Assembly: GCA_017937215.1 (NCBI GenBank)
Contig: JAGBDZ010000094.1
Location: forward strand, 1-64,000
Length of the DNA stretch: 64,000 nt
Direction of reading: 5' to 3'
DNA from: Akkermansia sp.
GTDB taxonomy: Bacteria > Verrucomicrobiota > Verrucomicrobiia > Verrucomicrobiales > Akkermansiaceae
Shown: in pieces, positions 43,246 to 52,598 of the stretch
Layout: each line of letters begins with the position of its first letter
Position numbering within the stretch: position 1 is the first letter of the stretch
The notes under the pieces: generated by a model
The model's input: the letters and a program-made list of their open reading frames with translations, nothing else
The model's database searches: none
What the model was told of the DNA's origin: nothing
Position numbers and translations under genes: made by a program

Positions 43246-45234
43246 TCACTGAGGCAGATGCTCCAGCAGCAAATCGGCCACACGCAGAGAGCCAAATCGG
43301 CTCAGGTGATTAGTGTCGCGGTACAGAAATTTGCCCTGCATGCGCAGCGGATAGGTGCCGTTTTCTTCCAGTGCGGGTGAAATATCAATCACCGTAGCCA
43401 GGCCCAGTCGTTCCAGACTCTGCATGAACGGTTCCTCCGTTGCTGTAGCATCAGCATACTGCTCCAGGGTCTGCAGCGGAAGCTCATATTCCAGCCCCAG
43501 CAAGTCCCGACGCAAGTAGCGGTTTACATGGTTCGTACTGCGAGGGTGGAATGGGTTATCTCGCAGCACCAGTACCTGCTTGCCCATGGTCTTCATCCTC
43601 CGGCAAGTCTCGCGCATACCTTCCTCCATATGGCGGCGGATATCAGCCGTCGGGATGCGGCGCAGATTCCAGTCACGCATGCTCCCGGCAGAAAAGCGCA
43701 AGTGCCAGTAGCAGGAGATGATGATGGTGCGGATATTCTTCTGCCGCTCCAACCAGGAAAGCAAGGCCTCTCCGCGCTGGCGGTTCCAGCGGGCATTGCC
43801 CCCTTGCAACTCCATGAAGCAATCCCACGCCGGCACACAGGAATTATTCAGATACATCCCGCGCAAGCCGCCACGCTCGCGCAGCAGTTTATCCAGACCG
43901 TAATGCAAATGCCAGGCGTGGCTGTCGCCCATCAGGAAGAAGCTCACCGGGGCTGCTACGTCATTCCCGGCCAACAAGGGCACATGTTGAAACGCCCGGG
44001 CGGGAAATCCGTTCAAATCAGCCGTTTTCGCCCTGCCGGTCATGATATAGTGAGAAAACTGCATTTCCTCTTCATCAATAGCATTAGGTAAGGCTTTCTG
44101 CAGCTCAGCATTATGTGCGACCCAATTGGTTGATGCTCCAAGAATAATCAAAGCAGAAGCAGCCGTAAGTCCAGGCCTGCGGAGAGCCCTGCCCCATGAG
44201 GCACTGCGGCTTTCCACCAGTCGCCACACGCCCCACGCCAGCAGAAGAGAAACCACCAGCATAGCCACCTTGTCATCGGTGCCCACGTCGTTAAATGTGG
44301 CGTAGCGCCAAAGTGCCATGACCGGCCAATGCACAAGGTACAGAGAAAAGGAAATCGTTCCCAGTTGCTGCAGTGGCTGCCAGTTGAACAAAGCGCCCAT
44401 TGGTCCCGAAGCGCCATACTGCAACAGGAGCATTGCCCCCGCCAGTGAAGGCAGAACGCCGGCAGAACCAGTTTCACACATCCACACCGGGGCAATCAGC
44501 AGGGCTGCTCCCACCAGAGAAAGCAACATCCCCACCCAGCGAAGCCGACACACTGGGAGCACCAGCACTAAGGCAGCCAGGAAGGGTTCCCACAAGCGGG
44601 TTGCCAGGCTGTAATACGGAGGGAAAATTTCCATGAGTATCGTTACATGCGGTACCCAGGCGTCCACATCATCTCCATATTGCAGGAAGAAATAGAGAAA
44701 TGCCGAACACAGGCCCAGCAGTCCATATACCACATAGCGCCAGCGTCCTGCAAAACGCGCCACCAGCGGCAGCAACAGGTAAAGCTGCACCGTGAGCCCC
44801 ACATACCAGAGATGCATCAGCGGATTATCCTGAGTTGCCGGGCTGAAATAATCGCCACTGTGTGCCACATACTCATTGCTCAGCCCCACGCAGGATGCGG
44901 CAAATGTTTTCAGCAGCACCTCATACAAATCCGGCTGCAGCAGGAAAGCGCCGCCCAGAACCAGCGGCATGCCCACCACCAGCATCGGCGGAGCCAGTCG
45001 CCACATCTTTCTTTGCAGGTAATCCCCATAACGTACCGCGGACAATCTCTCCGGTTGTATATCGCCCCGGAACATAAAGTAACCGGTGATAAGCAGAAAT
45101 ACATCCACCCCGAAATAGCCACAGGGGCATAGCTCGGCATCCAGATGATACAGCACCACAGCAAGAATGGCCATGGCCCGCATTCCGTTGATATGGGGTA
45201 AGAAGCCCGGTTTAGCAGAGGAGACGAAATTCAT
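43246..45234 (-). CDS. Acyltransferase-3 / SGNH-hydrolase envelope O-acyltransferase
   Basis: 662 residues from the ATG at 45234. The N-terminal 340 residues are an AT3 membrane domain with about ten helices, opening with RAMAILAVVLYHLDAELCPC and FGVDVFLLITGYF. The C-terminal periplasmic SGNH domain shows the block I GDSH (FLMGDSHAWHL) and the block V DTNHLS. This OafA/YrhL architecture O-acetylates LPS, O-antigen or peptidoglycan. The start is set by a promoter at 45246-45274, which excludes the GTG at 45255. Confidence 0.92.
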   Translation of the reverse strand: MNFVSSAKPGFLPHINGMRAMAILAVVLYHLDAELCPCGYFGVDVFLLITGYFMFRGDIQPERLSAVRYGDYLQRKMWRLAPPMLVVGMPLVLGGAFLLQPDLYEVLLKTFAASCVGLSNEYVAHSGDYFSPATQDNPLMHLWYVGLTVQLYLLLPLVARFAGRWRYVVYGLLGLCSAFLYFFLQYGDDVDAWVPHVTILMEIFPPYYSLATRLWEPFLAALVLVLPVCRLRWVGMLLSLVGAALLIAPVWMCETGSAGVLPSLAGAMLLLQYGASGPMGALFNWQPLQQLGTISFSLYLVHWPVMALWRYATFNDVGTDDKVAMLVVSLLLAWGVWRLVESRSASWGRALRRPGLTAASALIILGASTNWVAHNAELQKALPNAIDEEEMQFSHYIMTGRAKTADLNGFPARAFQHVPLLAGNDVAAPVSFFLMGDSHAWHLHYGLDKLLRERGGLRGMYLNNSCVPAWDCFMELQGGNARWNRQRGEALLSWLERQKNIRTIIISCYWHLRFSAGSMRDWNLRRIPTADIRRHMEEGMRETCRRMKTMGKQVLVLRDNPFHPRSTNHVNRYLRRDLLGLEYELPLQTLEQYADATATEEPFMQSLERLGLATVIDISPALEENGTYPLRMQGKFLYRDTNHLSRFGSLRVADLLLEHLPQ

Positions 45235-45245
45235 GGGCGCGCCAC

Positions 45246-45274
45246 ATGCTATCACATCTCCAACAATTGCTCAA
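45246..45274 (-). promoter_or_regulatory. Promoter of the acyltransferase gene
   Basis: Minus strand TTGAGC (45269-45274), 17-nt spacer, TAGCAT (45246-45251), 11 nt to the ATG at 45234. Confidence 0.55.
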
Positions 45275-45386
45275 GGGCGATTTTTTTGTCAGCATTGCAG
45301 GAAACAGGACTTTTCTAACGTAATTTTAACTGGAAATGCAATTTCTGTGCGCCTATACTAACACAGTAATCAAACACATACGAATC

Positions 45387-45848
45387 ATGATGAAAAAATT
45401 CGCCCTTATCCTCGCACTGGCTGCCATCGGCAGTGCCTCCGCTGCCATCACCATCCCCACCAGCAAGGCTGAGTGGAAATCCGCTGCTGCCGCTAAAAAA
45501 GCTGCCGCCAAAGCCGACAGCGATGCAAAAAAAGCCGCTGCCCAGAAAGCGATTACAGACAAAATTGCTACTGCAAAAGCCGAGGCTGCTGCAAAAGACG
45601 CCGCTAACAAGCAGACTATCACCGACTCCATCACCGAGAAAGCCTCTGCTATTCAGAGCAAGGTGAATGAAACCCAGGCTCAGGTCGATTCCGCTAAAAC
45701 AGCCATCAGCGATGCCAAGACCAGGCTCGACGCACTTAAGAACACGTCTTCCTCTTCCACCACGCCCAAGGTAGAAGTGGAAAAACCAGCCATCGAGCTC
45801 AACGAAACCGGCATCCAAATTAAGAAACCTACCCTCAAGCTTAAGTAA
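45387..45848 (+). CDS. Secreted Ala/Lys-rich coiled-coil protein
   Basis: 153 residues from the first of two consecutive ATGs (45387, 45390). Signal peptide MMKKFALILALAAIGSASA. The mature part is an Ala/Lys/Asp-rich coiled coil (about 30-125) then a Ser/Thr linker and a basic C-terminus. No family recognised; abundant coiled-coil envelope proteins of this kind can be structural (Lpp-like), which is inference. TATACT at 45353-45358 may be its -10. A strong terminator follows. Confidence 0.7.
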   Translation: MMKKFALILALAAIGSASAAITIPTSKAEWKSAAAAKKAAAKADSDAKKAAAQKAITDKIATAKAEAAAKDAANKQTITDSITEKASAIQSKVNETQAQVDSAKTAISDAKTRLDALKNTSSSSTTPKVEVEKPAIELNETGIQIKKPTLKLK

Positions 45849-45871
45849 AAAGCGCACTCACCAGATATTTC

Positions 45872-45903
45872 AAACGCCCGGGATTCATTTCCCGGGCGTT
45901 TTT
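45872..45903 (+). terminator. Rho-independent terminator
   Basis: Arms AAACGCCCGGG (45872-45882) and CCCGGGCGTTT (45891-45901), followed by more T. Closes the Ala/Lys-rich gene. Confidence 0.9.
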
Positions 45904-45914
45904 GCATGATTTGT

Positions 45915-45944
45915 CTTCACATCCGATTAGAAAGATGATAAAAT
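45915..45944 (+). promoter_or_regulatory. gpmI promoter
   Basis: TTCACA (45915-45920), 18-nt spacer, TAAAAT (45939-45944), six bases, ATG at 45951. Leaderless layout. Confidence 0.55.
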
Positions 45945-45950
45945 GCGCCC

Positions 45951-47483
45951 ATGGCAAATAAACCCGTAGTACTTATCATCCGCGACGGCTGGGGCCGCAA
46001 CCCGCAGGGCCCGGAAGCCGCCAATCAGACCGGCGATGCTACCGTTCTCGCCAAGACTCCTTTCACCGACAAACTGCTGGCCACCTGCCCGCACATGATG
46101 CTGGGCGCCTCCGGTCAGGATGTGGGTCTGCCCGATGGGCAGATGGGCAACTCCGAGGTGGGTCACCTGAACCTGGGTGCCGGCCGCGTGGTGTTCCAGG
46201 ACCTCTGCCGCATCACCAACGCCATCAATGATGGTTCCCTGGCCAAGAACCCTGTGATTGTGGATGCCTATGCCAAAGCTGCCGGCAGCCGCCTGCACCT
46301 CATGGGCCTTGTGTCCGACGGCGGTGTACACTCTCACATCGACCACCTCATCGGCCTCGTGAAGATTGCCGCTGAAGCCGGCGTGAAGGATATCTTCATC
46401 CACGCCATCATGGACGGCCGCGACACCGACCCGAAGAGCGGCGCCGGTTTCCTCCAGCAGCTTCAGGACGCTGTGGCTCCGTATGGTGCCAAGATTGCCA
46501 CCGTAGTGGGCCGTTTCTACGCCATGGACCGCGACAAGCGCTGGGACCGCGTGCAGATTGGCTGGGACGCCATCGTGCTGGGCAAGGGCGAGGCCTGCAC
46601 CTGCTCCCCCGCCGACTACGCCCGCAAGAGCTATGAAGACGGCGTGACGGACGAATTCATGAAGCCCGCCGTATTCGTGGAGGCCGACCAGCAGCGAGTG
46701 CGCGATGGCGATGTGGTGTATTTCTTCAACTTCCGCGCCGACCGCGCCCGCGAGCTTTCCCGCGCCTTCATCTATGAGGACTTCGACGGTTTCGACCGCA
46801 CGGTGCAGCCCAAGGTGCACTACGTGACCATGTCCGAATACGAGGCCTGCTACCCGACTCCGATTGTGTTCGAGCAGGAACAGCTTTCCAACATTCTGGG
46901 CGAGGTTATCGCCAAGGCCGGGCTCAAGCAGCTCCGCATTGCCGAGACGGAGAAGTATGCCCACGTAACCTTCTTCTTCAACGGTGGTGTAGAAACCCAG
47001 TTCGAAGGCGAGGACCGCATCCTGGTACCCTCCCCCCGCGAAGTGGCTACCTACGACCTGAAGCCCCAGATGAGTGTGGGTGAAGTGGCCGATAAGTTTG
47101 TGGAAGCCATCGGCAACTACGATATCGCCATCATGAACTTCGCTAACCCCGACATGGTGGGCCACACCGGTTACCTCGAAGCCGGCATCGCCGCCTGCGA
47201 GGCTGTGGACGCAGCCCTGGAGAAGAGCGTGAACAAGATTCTGGAGCTGGGCGGCTGCTGCCTTATCTGCGCCGACCACGGCAACTGCGAGAACATGCTC
47301 AACCCGGATGGCTCCCCCAACACCGCCCACACCACCAACCTGGTGGACCTCATCTACTGCGGCCCCGACCAGGACAGCATCACCCTGAGCGATGGTATCC
47401 TGGCCGATATCTCCCCCACGCTGCTGCACCTGCTCGGCATTGAGCAGCCCGCCGAAATGACCGGCCACAGCCTGGTTAAGTAA
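45951..47483 (+). CDS. gpmI: 2,3-bisphosphoglycerate-independent phosphoglycerate mutase
   Basis: 510 residues, standard for iPGM. The opening VVLIIRDGWGRNP gives a metal-binding Asp, the phospho-acceptor Ser is in GQMGNSEVGH, and further ligands are in DGRDTDPKSG, FFNFRADRARELS, NFANPDMVGHTG and CADHGNCE. Interconverts 3- and 2-phosphoglycerate in glycolysis. Monocistronic with its own terminator; the mobile-element copy 2 lies just downstream. Confidence 0.96.
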   Translation: MANKPVVLIIRDGWGRNPQGPEAANQTGDATVLAKTPFTDKLLATCPHMMLGASGQDVGLPDGQMGNSEVGHLNLGAGRVVFQDLCRITNAINDGSLAKNPVIVDAYAKAAGSRLHLMGLVSDGGVHSHIDHLIGLVKIAAEAGVKDIFIHAIMDGRDTDPKSGAGFLQQLQDAVAPYGAKIATVVGRFYAMDRDKRWDRVQIGWDAIVLGKGEACTCSPADYARKSYEDGVTDEFMKPAVFVEADQQRVRDGDVVYFFNFRADRARELSRAFIYEDFDGFDRTVQPKVHYVTMSEYEACYPTPIVFEQEQLSNILGEVIAKAGLKQLRIAETEKYAHVTFFFNGGVETQFEGEDRILVPSPREVATYDLKPQMSVGEVADKFVEAIGNYDIAIMNFANPDMVGHTGYLEAGIAACEAVDAALEKSVNKILELGGCCLICADHGNCENMLNPDGSPNTAHTTNLVDLIYCGPDQDSITLSDGILADISPTLLHLLGIEQPAEMTGHSLVK

Positions 47484-47510
47484 GAGCTCCGCATACGGAA
47501 TCCATTTCAG

Positions 47511-47541
47511 AAGCCGCTTTCCCCCGGGAGAGCGGCTTTTC
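47511..47541 (+). terminator. gpmI terminator
   Basis: Arms AAGCCGCT (47511-47518) and AGCGGCTT (47531-47538), then TT. Confidence 0.85.
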
Positions 47542-47542
47542 T

Positions 47543-48013
47543 GATTAACACCACGCGTATCCCAAAGTTTGAGTACGGAGCTCGATAAATTGGAATTTGT
47601 CGGGCTGAAAGCCCGAGGCATTTTTGAGTCCCGGGACGTCAGCCCTTAGACCGGGGTGAAGCCTCGAAGAGGCGGAACCCCGGGTCAGGCAAATAATATT
47701 CCCGGAACCCCCGAAGTGGGGTGGCAGCAGGCGAGGCTATCATATAAAGCTCAGCATTAAGAATCTGCATCCCTTTCTCTGCCACCCCTGCCGGGGTTCG
47801 GTTAATATTTATACCATACCCGGGGTTTCGCTGCTGACGCAGCTGCACCCCGGTCTAAAGGCTGACGTCCCTCCGGGACTCTGAATTCCGCGGACGTTCC
47901 GTCCGCAAACTGTCCGACAAACATCAATTTATTGCGCAGAGGGGGGCTTCTTCCAAAATGTTGCTGATATTTCTATTCTCTACAAAATCTTTGGGACACG
48001 TGTGGATTAACAC
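47543..48013. mobile_element. MITE-like element copy 2 with target-site duplication
   Basis: About 453 bp (47552-48004), inverted relative to copy 1. Ends are GTATCCCAAAG at 47557-47567 and CTTTGGGACAC near 47989-47999. A 9-bp direct repeat GATTAACAC flanks it (47543-47551 and 48005-48013). The right 84 bp match the left end of copy 1 with about two differences, and the left about 45 bp match the right end of copy 1. The interior is different and holds its own inverted repeat (GACCGGGGTG near 47650 and CACCCCGGTC near 47850). No convincing gene is inside. This fills the 580-bp gap between gpmI and menD. Confidence 0.78.
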
Positions 48014-48030
48014 TCGGTCAATGTCCAGCC

Positions 48031-48059
48031 TTGTATGGGGAGCGTGGCTGTGTTAGAAT
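48031..48059 (+). promoter_or_regulatory. menD promoter
   Basis: TTGTAT (48031-48036), 17-nt spacer, TAGAAT (48054-48059), six bases, ATG at 48066. It lies 18 bp beyond the mobile element. Confidence 0.7.
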
Positions 48060-48065
48060 GGGCGC

Positions 48066-49670
48066 ATGATAAGCGAAAAGCCCGTGGTGCAGGAATTAGT
48101 GGCGCTGATGCTGGCGCATGGTGTGACAAGGGCAGTGCTCTGCCCCGGCAGCCGGAATTCCCCCATTGTGGCCACCCTGGCCGCCCAGGCCGAGGTAGAG
48201 TGCCGCAGCGTGACCGATGAACGCAGCGCGGGCTTCGTGGCCATGGGCTGGGCACAGCAGGTGCAGGCACCGGTGGCAGTCGTTGTGACCTCCGGCAGCG
48301 CTGTGCTGAACCTGCACCCTGCGGTGGCCGAGGCTTTTTATCGCAGGACTCCCCTGCTTGTCATTTCCGCAGACCGCCCGGCTGCCTGGGTGGGGCAGAA
48401 CGATGGGCAGACCGTGCCGCAACCGGGCGTGTTCAACTCCTTGGTGCGTTTCTCCGCCCAGGTGCCGGAGGACGATGCCTGGCACGCCAACCGCCTTATC
48501 AATGAAGCGATGCTGGAGCTCCGCCACCGAGGGGGAGGTCCCGTGCATCTGAATGTGCCGCTCACTGAGCCGTTCTTTGCCATGGTGGATGCCCCCCTGC
48601 CGCAGGTGCGGGTCATAGGGCGCACAGAAGCCGCCCGTATGGGTGCAGATGAGGAGGAAGCGCTGCTGGAGGAAGCCTCAGCCCTGCCGCGGCGCCTGAT
48701 TCTGCTGGGGCAGCAGCATGCACCTTCACCCATTCTGGCTAAGCTGGCAGCAGAGAAACAGTTTGTCCTGGTGGGCGAGCACATTGCCAACGCGCCCTTT
48801 GCCGATTGCTGCCGGCCGGACACACTCATCGGTGCCACGCCGGATGCAGACTGGAGCCCCGATCTGCTCATCACCTGCGGGGGGGATATTATCTCCAAGC
48901 GCATGAAGCGGCTGCTGCGCACCCATCCACCCAAGGCACACTGGCATATCTCCCCCGATGGAGAGGTGGTGGATACTTTCTGTGCCCTTACCCGCGTACT
49001 GGAAGGCGAGCCGGATGAGTTCTGGGAGCTGCTGGATGCCTTTGCCGAAGAGGGGGATGAAGCCTACCGCACCCGCTGGCAGACCGTCCCCGCCACCCTG
49101 CCGGAGCATGAGTTCAGCGGCATGAAGTTCGTGGGAGACTTAATCGCCCACCTCCCTGAAAACTGTGTACTGCACCTGGGCAACAGCTCCGCCGTGCGCT
49201 ATGCCCAGCTCTTTCCGCTGCCCACGGGAGTGCACAAGGTGCTCTGCAACCGCGGCGTAAATGGCATCGAGGGCAGTGTTTCCACCGCCGCAGGCTATGC
49301 CCTGGCGGACCCTGAGCGCTTGCATTTCCTCATCATCGGCGATTTGAGCATGTTCTATGATTTGAACGGACTGCTGGCAGCCAAAGAATGCGATAACCTG
49401 CGCATCCTCCTGCTGAACAACAATGAGGGCGGCATCTTCGGCACCCTGCCCGGCATGCCCGATTGCCCGCATATCCGCGCACCGCATGGCGAAAGCATCA
49501 TGGCCTGGGGTGGCGCCAACTTCAACTACACGCAGGTGTTCAATACCACCGACTGGCCCAGGGCGCTGGAGCTTCTGCTGGGCCCCGAGCTCGGTACCGT
49601 CATGGTCGAGATTTTCACCGGGACCGAACTGGATGCCGCCATCCTGAAAGAATTTTACAGCAAGCATTAA
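48066..49670 (+). CDS. menD: 2-succinyl-5-enolpyruvyl-6-hydroxy-3-cyclohexene-1-carboxylate synthase
   Basis: 534 residues of the ThDP-dependent family. N-terminal LCPGSRNSPIVATL and catalytic Glu region VECRSVTDERSAGF are typical of MenD; the ThDP/Mg site is GDLSMFYDLNGL with LLNNNEGGIFGTLPG. Adds a succinyl semialdehyde unit from 2-oxoglutarate to isochorismate in menaquinone synthesis. menB follows 6 bp later. menF and menH are not in the window. Confidence 0.95.
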   Translation: MISEKPVVQELVALMLAHGVTRAVLCPGSRNSPIVATLAAQAEVECRSVTDERSAGFVAMGWAQQVQAPVAVVVTSGSAVLNLHPAVAEAFYRRTPLLVISADRPAAWVGQNDGQTVPQPGVFNSLVRFSAQVPEDDAWHANRLINEAMLELRHRGGGPVHLNVPLTEPFFAMVDAPLPQVRVIGRTEAARMGADEEEALLEEASALPRRLILLGQQHAPSPILAKLAAEKQFVLVGEHIANAPFADCCRPDTLIGATPDADWSPDLLITCGGDIISKRMKRLLRTHPPKAHWHISPDGEVVDTFCALTRVLEGEPDEFWELLDAFAEEGDEAYRTRWQTVPATLPEHEFSGMKFVGDLIAHLPENCVLHLGNSSAVRYAQLFPLPTGVHKVLCNRGVNGIEGSVSTAAGYALADPERLHFLIIGDLSMFYDLNGLLAAKECDNLRILLLNNNEGGIFGTLPGMPDCPHIRAPHGESIMAWGGANFNYTQVFNTTDWPRALELLLGPELGTVMVEIFTGTELDAAILKEFYSKH

Positions 49671-49676
49671 AGAGAT

Positions 49677-50495
49677 ATGAAACGCGAGTGGACCCCCATC
49701 AAGGTATATAAGGATATCATCTTCGAGCAATACAACGGCATTGCCCGCATTACCATCAACCGAGAGCGCTACCGCAACGCCTTTACACCTCTTACCACAG
49801 CGGAAATGAGCGATGCGCTGAGACTCTGCCGCGAAATGCAGGACATCAGCGTGGTGGTGCTCACTGGTGCGGGCGACACAGCCTTCTGCGCCGGTGGCGA
49901 TATGAATGTGAAAGGCCGCGGCGGCTATGTGGACACCGAGGGAGTTCCGCGTCTCTCGGTGCTGGAAGTGCAGAAGCAGATCCGATCCCTGCCCAAGCCG
50001 GTGATTGCCGCAGTGAATGGCTTTGCCATTGGCGGCGGGCATGTGCTGCATGTGGTGTGCGACCTGAGTATTGCCTCCGAAAACGCCATATTCGGGCAGA
50101 CCGGCCCGCGCGTGGGCAGTTTCGATGCCGGGTTCGGCTCCTCGTACATGGCCCGCTGCATCGGACAGAAGAAGACGCGGGAAATCTGGTTCCTCTGCCG
50201 CAAATACAACGCACAGGAAGCCCTGGAGATGGGACTGGTGAACAAGGTGGTGCCCCTGGAGCAACTGGAGGACGAATACGTGCAGTGGGCCGAGGAGATG
50301 ATGCAGCACTCCCCCATTGCGCTGCGCCTCATCAAGGCCGGGCTGAATGCCGAGCTGGATGGCCAGGCCGGCATCCAGGAACTGGCGGGCGATGCCACTA
50401 TGCTCTTCTACATGTGCGATGAAGCGCACGAGGGCTCCCGTGCTTTCCTTGAAAAGCGCAAGCCCGATTATTCTAAATACCCGAAACTCCCCTGA
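49677..50495 (+). CDS. menB: 1,4-dihydroxy-2-naphthoyl-CoA synthase
   Basis: 272 residues, crotonase fold. Oxyanion-hole segments [14 protein letters not shown] and [20 protein letters not shown] and the [18 protein letters not shown] segment are MenB hallmarks. Closes the naphthoquinone ring of O-succinylbenzoyl-CoA. The start of menC overlaps the last base of its stop codon, so the order menD-menB-menC is a tight operon. Confidence 0.96.
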   Translation: MKREWTPIKVYKDIIFEQYNGIARITINRERYRNAFTPLTTAEMSDALRLCREMQDISVVVLTGAGDTAFCAGGDMNVKGRGGYVDTEGVPRLSVLEVQKQIRSLPKPVIAAVNGFAIGGGHVLHVVCDLSIASENAIFGQTGPRVGSFDAGFGSSYMARCIGQKKTREIWFLCRKYNAQEALEMGLVNKVVPLEQLEDEYVQWAEEMMQHSPIALRLIKAGLNAELDGQAGIQELAGDATMLFYMCDEAHEGSRAFLEKRKPDYSKYPKLP

Positions 50496-51514
50496 TGCAG
50501 CTCATCGATGCCGCAGCGCTGATGCACTTTCCGCAGCCCATCCGGCTGCGGTGGCAGCGGCGCGTGCTGCATTTCAAACGCCCCGCTGCCACCTCGCGCG
50601 GAGCACTGACCGAGCGCAGCACCTACATCATCGAAGCAGAAACATCCGATGGTGTCGGCCGTGGCGAGTGCTGCACCATGCCCGGGCTGCTGCCGGAACC
50701 TACTCCAGATGAACTGGATTACTGGTGCAATCGAATCCGGGAAAATCAGGGGCTGACGGAAGCCCCGGCCCCCTCTCCTATCCAGTTCGGGATGGAATGC
50801 GCCCTGATGGCAGCGCTTCGACCCGGGAAGCCCCGCTGGGATACCCCCTTTGCTCACGGTGAGACGGGCATCCCGATTCACCACCTCATCTGGATGGACA
50901 GCATCGACCACATGCTGGCGGCCATGCAACAGGGTATTGATGCTGGATTCAGATGTCTGAAAATGAAGGTGGGCGCGCTCCCCTTTGCAGATGAGCTGCA
51001 ACTGCTGCGGCATGCCCATGCCGCCTTTCCCGAAGCCGAGCTGCGAGTAGATGCCAATGGCGCTTTCGCCCCGCAGGAAGCTCTCGCAAAGCTGGAAGCC
51101 CTGGCCACGGCCGGCGTCTCCCTCATCGAGCAACCCATCCGCCACGGCCAGTGGCAGAAAATGGCAGAGCTCTGCAACACCAGCCCCCTGCCCATTGCGC
51201 TGGACGAAGAACTCATCGGCAACACCCCGGAGATTCTTGAAAGCATCCGCCCGCAGGCCATCGTCATCAAGCCCTCACTGCATGGCGGACTTCTCGCCGC
51301 GCAGAACTGGGCCCGGAAGGCAGAATCTCTCGGCATCCGCTGGTGGGTCAATTCCGCACTGGAAAGCCAGATTGGTCTCACCGCCCTGGCCGAGTGGTGC
51401 GCCTATGCAGCCCCCGGAACAATGCAGGGACTCGGCAAGGGAAATCTCTTCACCGATGACGCTTACGGCCCCATCCAGCTCGCAGGCAACCGTCTGAAAA
51501 TGCAACAAATCTGA
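50495..51514 (+). CDS. menC: o-succinylbenzoate synthase
   Basis: 339 residues of the enolase superfamily. The acid-base Lys pair region is FRCLKMKVG, metal ligands lie in LRVDANGAF, SLIEQPI and ALDEELIG, and the second catalytic Lys in AIVIKPSLHGG. Dehydrates the MenD/MenH product to o-succinylbenzoate. menE and menA are elsewhere. Confidence 0.94.
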   Translation: MQLIDAAALMHFPQPIRLRWQRRVLHFKRPAATSRGALTERSTYIIEAETSDGVGRGECCTMPGLLPEPTPDELDYWCNRIRENQGLTEAPAPSPIQFGMECALMAALRPGKPRWDTPFAHGETGIPIHHLIWMDSIDHMLAAMQQGIDAGFRCLKMKVGALPFADELQLLRHAHAAFPEAELRVDANGAFAPQEALAKLEALATAGVSLIEQPIRHGQWQKMAELCNTSPLPIALDEELIGNTPEILESIRPQAIVIKPSLHGGLLAAQNWARKAESLGIRWWVNSALESQIGLTALAEWCAYAAPGTMQGLGKGNLFTDDAYGPIQLAGNRLKMQQI

Positions 51515-51562
51515 TAGATAACTTGAACAATTAACGTACCTCTTGTGTCAACAAGTATAATC

Positions 51563-52504
51563 ATGAGCAGAATCATCACACTTAGCTCGGTCATGGCCCT
51601 GGCCATGAGTACTCCTATGCTGCTGGCAAATAATGCCCCCGCTCTGCGTGCCATGCCCGCCGGGCTCATGCCTATGCAGGCCCGCGGCAACTGCGATATG
51701 ATGGCATCCAACACCGTGAGCGCCAGCTTTGTCGGTCTTCGCGACCTGGCTGTGCAGCGAGTGGACCAGAGTGAGCCCAGCACCGTGCAGGTGGGCGTGT
51801 TCCAGGTCATCAACAACCTGGCCTACCGTCGTTTCAACCGCATCGGCGACGGTCAGCTGGTGCCCGGCATGCAGTTCACCATTGCCATGAACAAGGAACT
51901 GCCCGGCCAGCCCGCTGAAAATGTGGATACCATTTCCACCCTGCAACCCGGCGAGGAAGTAGTGATGCGAGTGGATCACCTGTACCTCATCACCGGTCAG
52001 GAGGGCGAATCCATCCGCGTGTGCGCCCGTCTGGCCCGTCGCAATGCCCAACCGGCTGCTCCCACAGCCGCTCCTGCCCCCCTGCCCATCCCCGGTGCTC
52101 CGCAAGCTGCTCCCGGCGGTGTGCAGTACTCCAGCAGCAGCGCCTCATTCTCCTTCTCCTCCGGCGCCAATGGCCAGATGCAGACCGTGCAGACCAGCCG
52201 TTACTACGATTCTGCCACAGGTGAAATCAAAACCCGCATGATTATCAACGGCGTGGAGGTAGACCCCGTCACCCGCCAGCCGCTGGCTCCGGCCACCCCC
52301 GCCGCCGCACCTGCCCCCACCAGCGAGGAGCAGGCAAAACAGGAAGCCGCCGAGGACGAAGATGACGACACCATCATCGAGCACAACAACAACCCGATTG
52401 TGCAGCCCGGCGACAAACCGGTCCTCACCCCGGAGACCACGCCCAGCCCGGCTCCGGCTCCCGTTACCCCCGAAGGCCACATGGATGCCGCTGATAGCTT
52501 CTGA
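51563..52504 (+). CDS. Secreted low-complexity protein of unknown function
   Basis: 313 residues from the ATG at 51563, with a signal-peptide-like start (MSRIITLSSVMALAMSTPML). Residues about 40-160 look like a compact beta-rich domain; the C-terminal half is Pro/Ala/Ser-rich with an acidic EDEDDDTIIEHNN segment. A perfect TATAAT at 51556-51561 lies only one base before this ATG, so the real start could be the downstream ATG in frame (MALAM). No family recognised. Confidence 0.65.
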   Translation: MSRIITLSSVMALAMSTPMLLANNAPALRAMPAGLMPMQARGNCDMMASNTVSASFVGLRDLAVQRVDQSEPSTVQVGVFQVINNLAYRRFNRIGDGQLVPGMQFTIAMNKELPGQPAENVDTISTLQPGEEVVMRVDHLYLITGQEGESIRVCARLARRNAQPAAPTAAPAPLPIPGAPQAAPGGVQYSSSSASFSFSSGANGQMQTVQTSRYYDSATGEIKTRMIINGVEVDPVTRQPLAPATPAAAPAPTSEEQAKQEAAEDEDDDTIIEHNNNPIVQPGDKPVLTPETTPSPAPAPVTPEGHMDAADSF

Positions 52505-52531
52505 TATCAGCATCTCCGCTCCACCTTTTCT

Positions 52532-52559
52532 GCCACCCGGTCTCCGGGTGGCATTTTTT
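52532..52559 (+). terminator. Rho-independent terminator
   Basis: Arms GCCACCCGG and CCGGGTGGC with a TCT loop, then ATTTTTT. Confidence 0.9.
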
Positions 52560-52562
52560 GCA

Positions 52563-52592
52563 TTGTATCCGGGAACCACGGTGTGGTAAACT
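52563..52592 (+). promoter_or_regulatory. Promoter of the UmuD-like gene
   Basis: TTGTAT (52563-52568), 18-nt spacer, TAAACT (52587-52592), six bases, ATG at 52599. No LexA box is evident to me around it. Confidence 0.5.
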
Positions 52593-52598
52593 CCCGGC

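Noticed and set aside
45927-47621. A 564-codon minus-strand frame opposite gpmI
   Set aside because: gpmI is complete and conserved on the plus strand; the antisense frame is a shadow.
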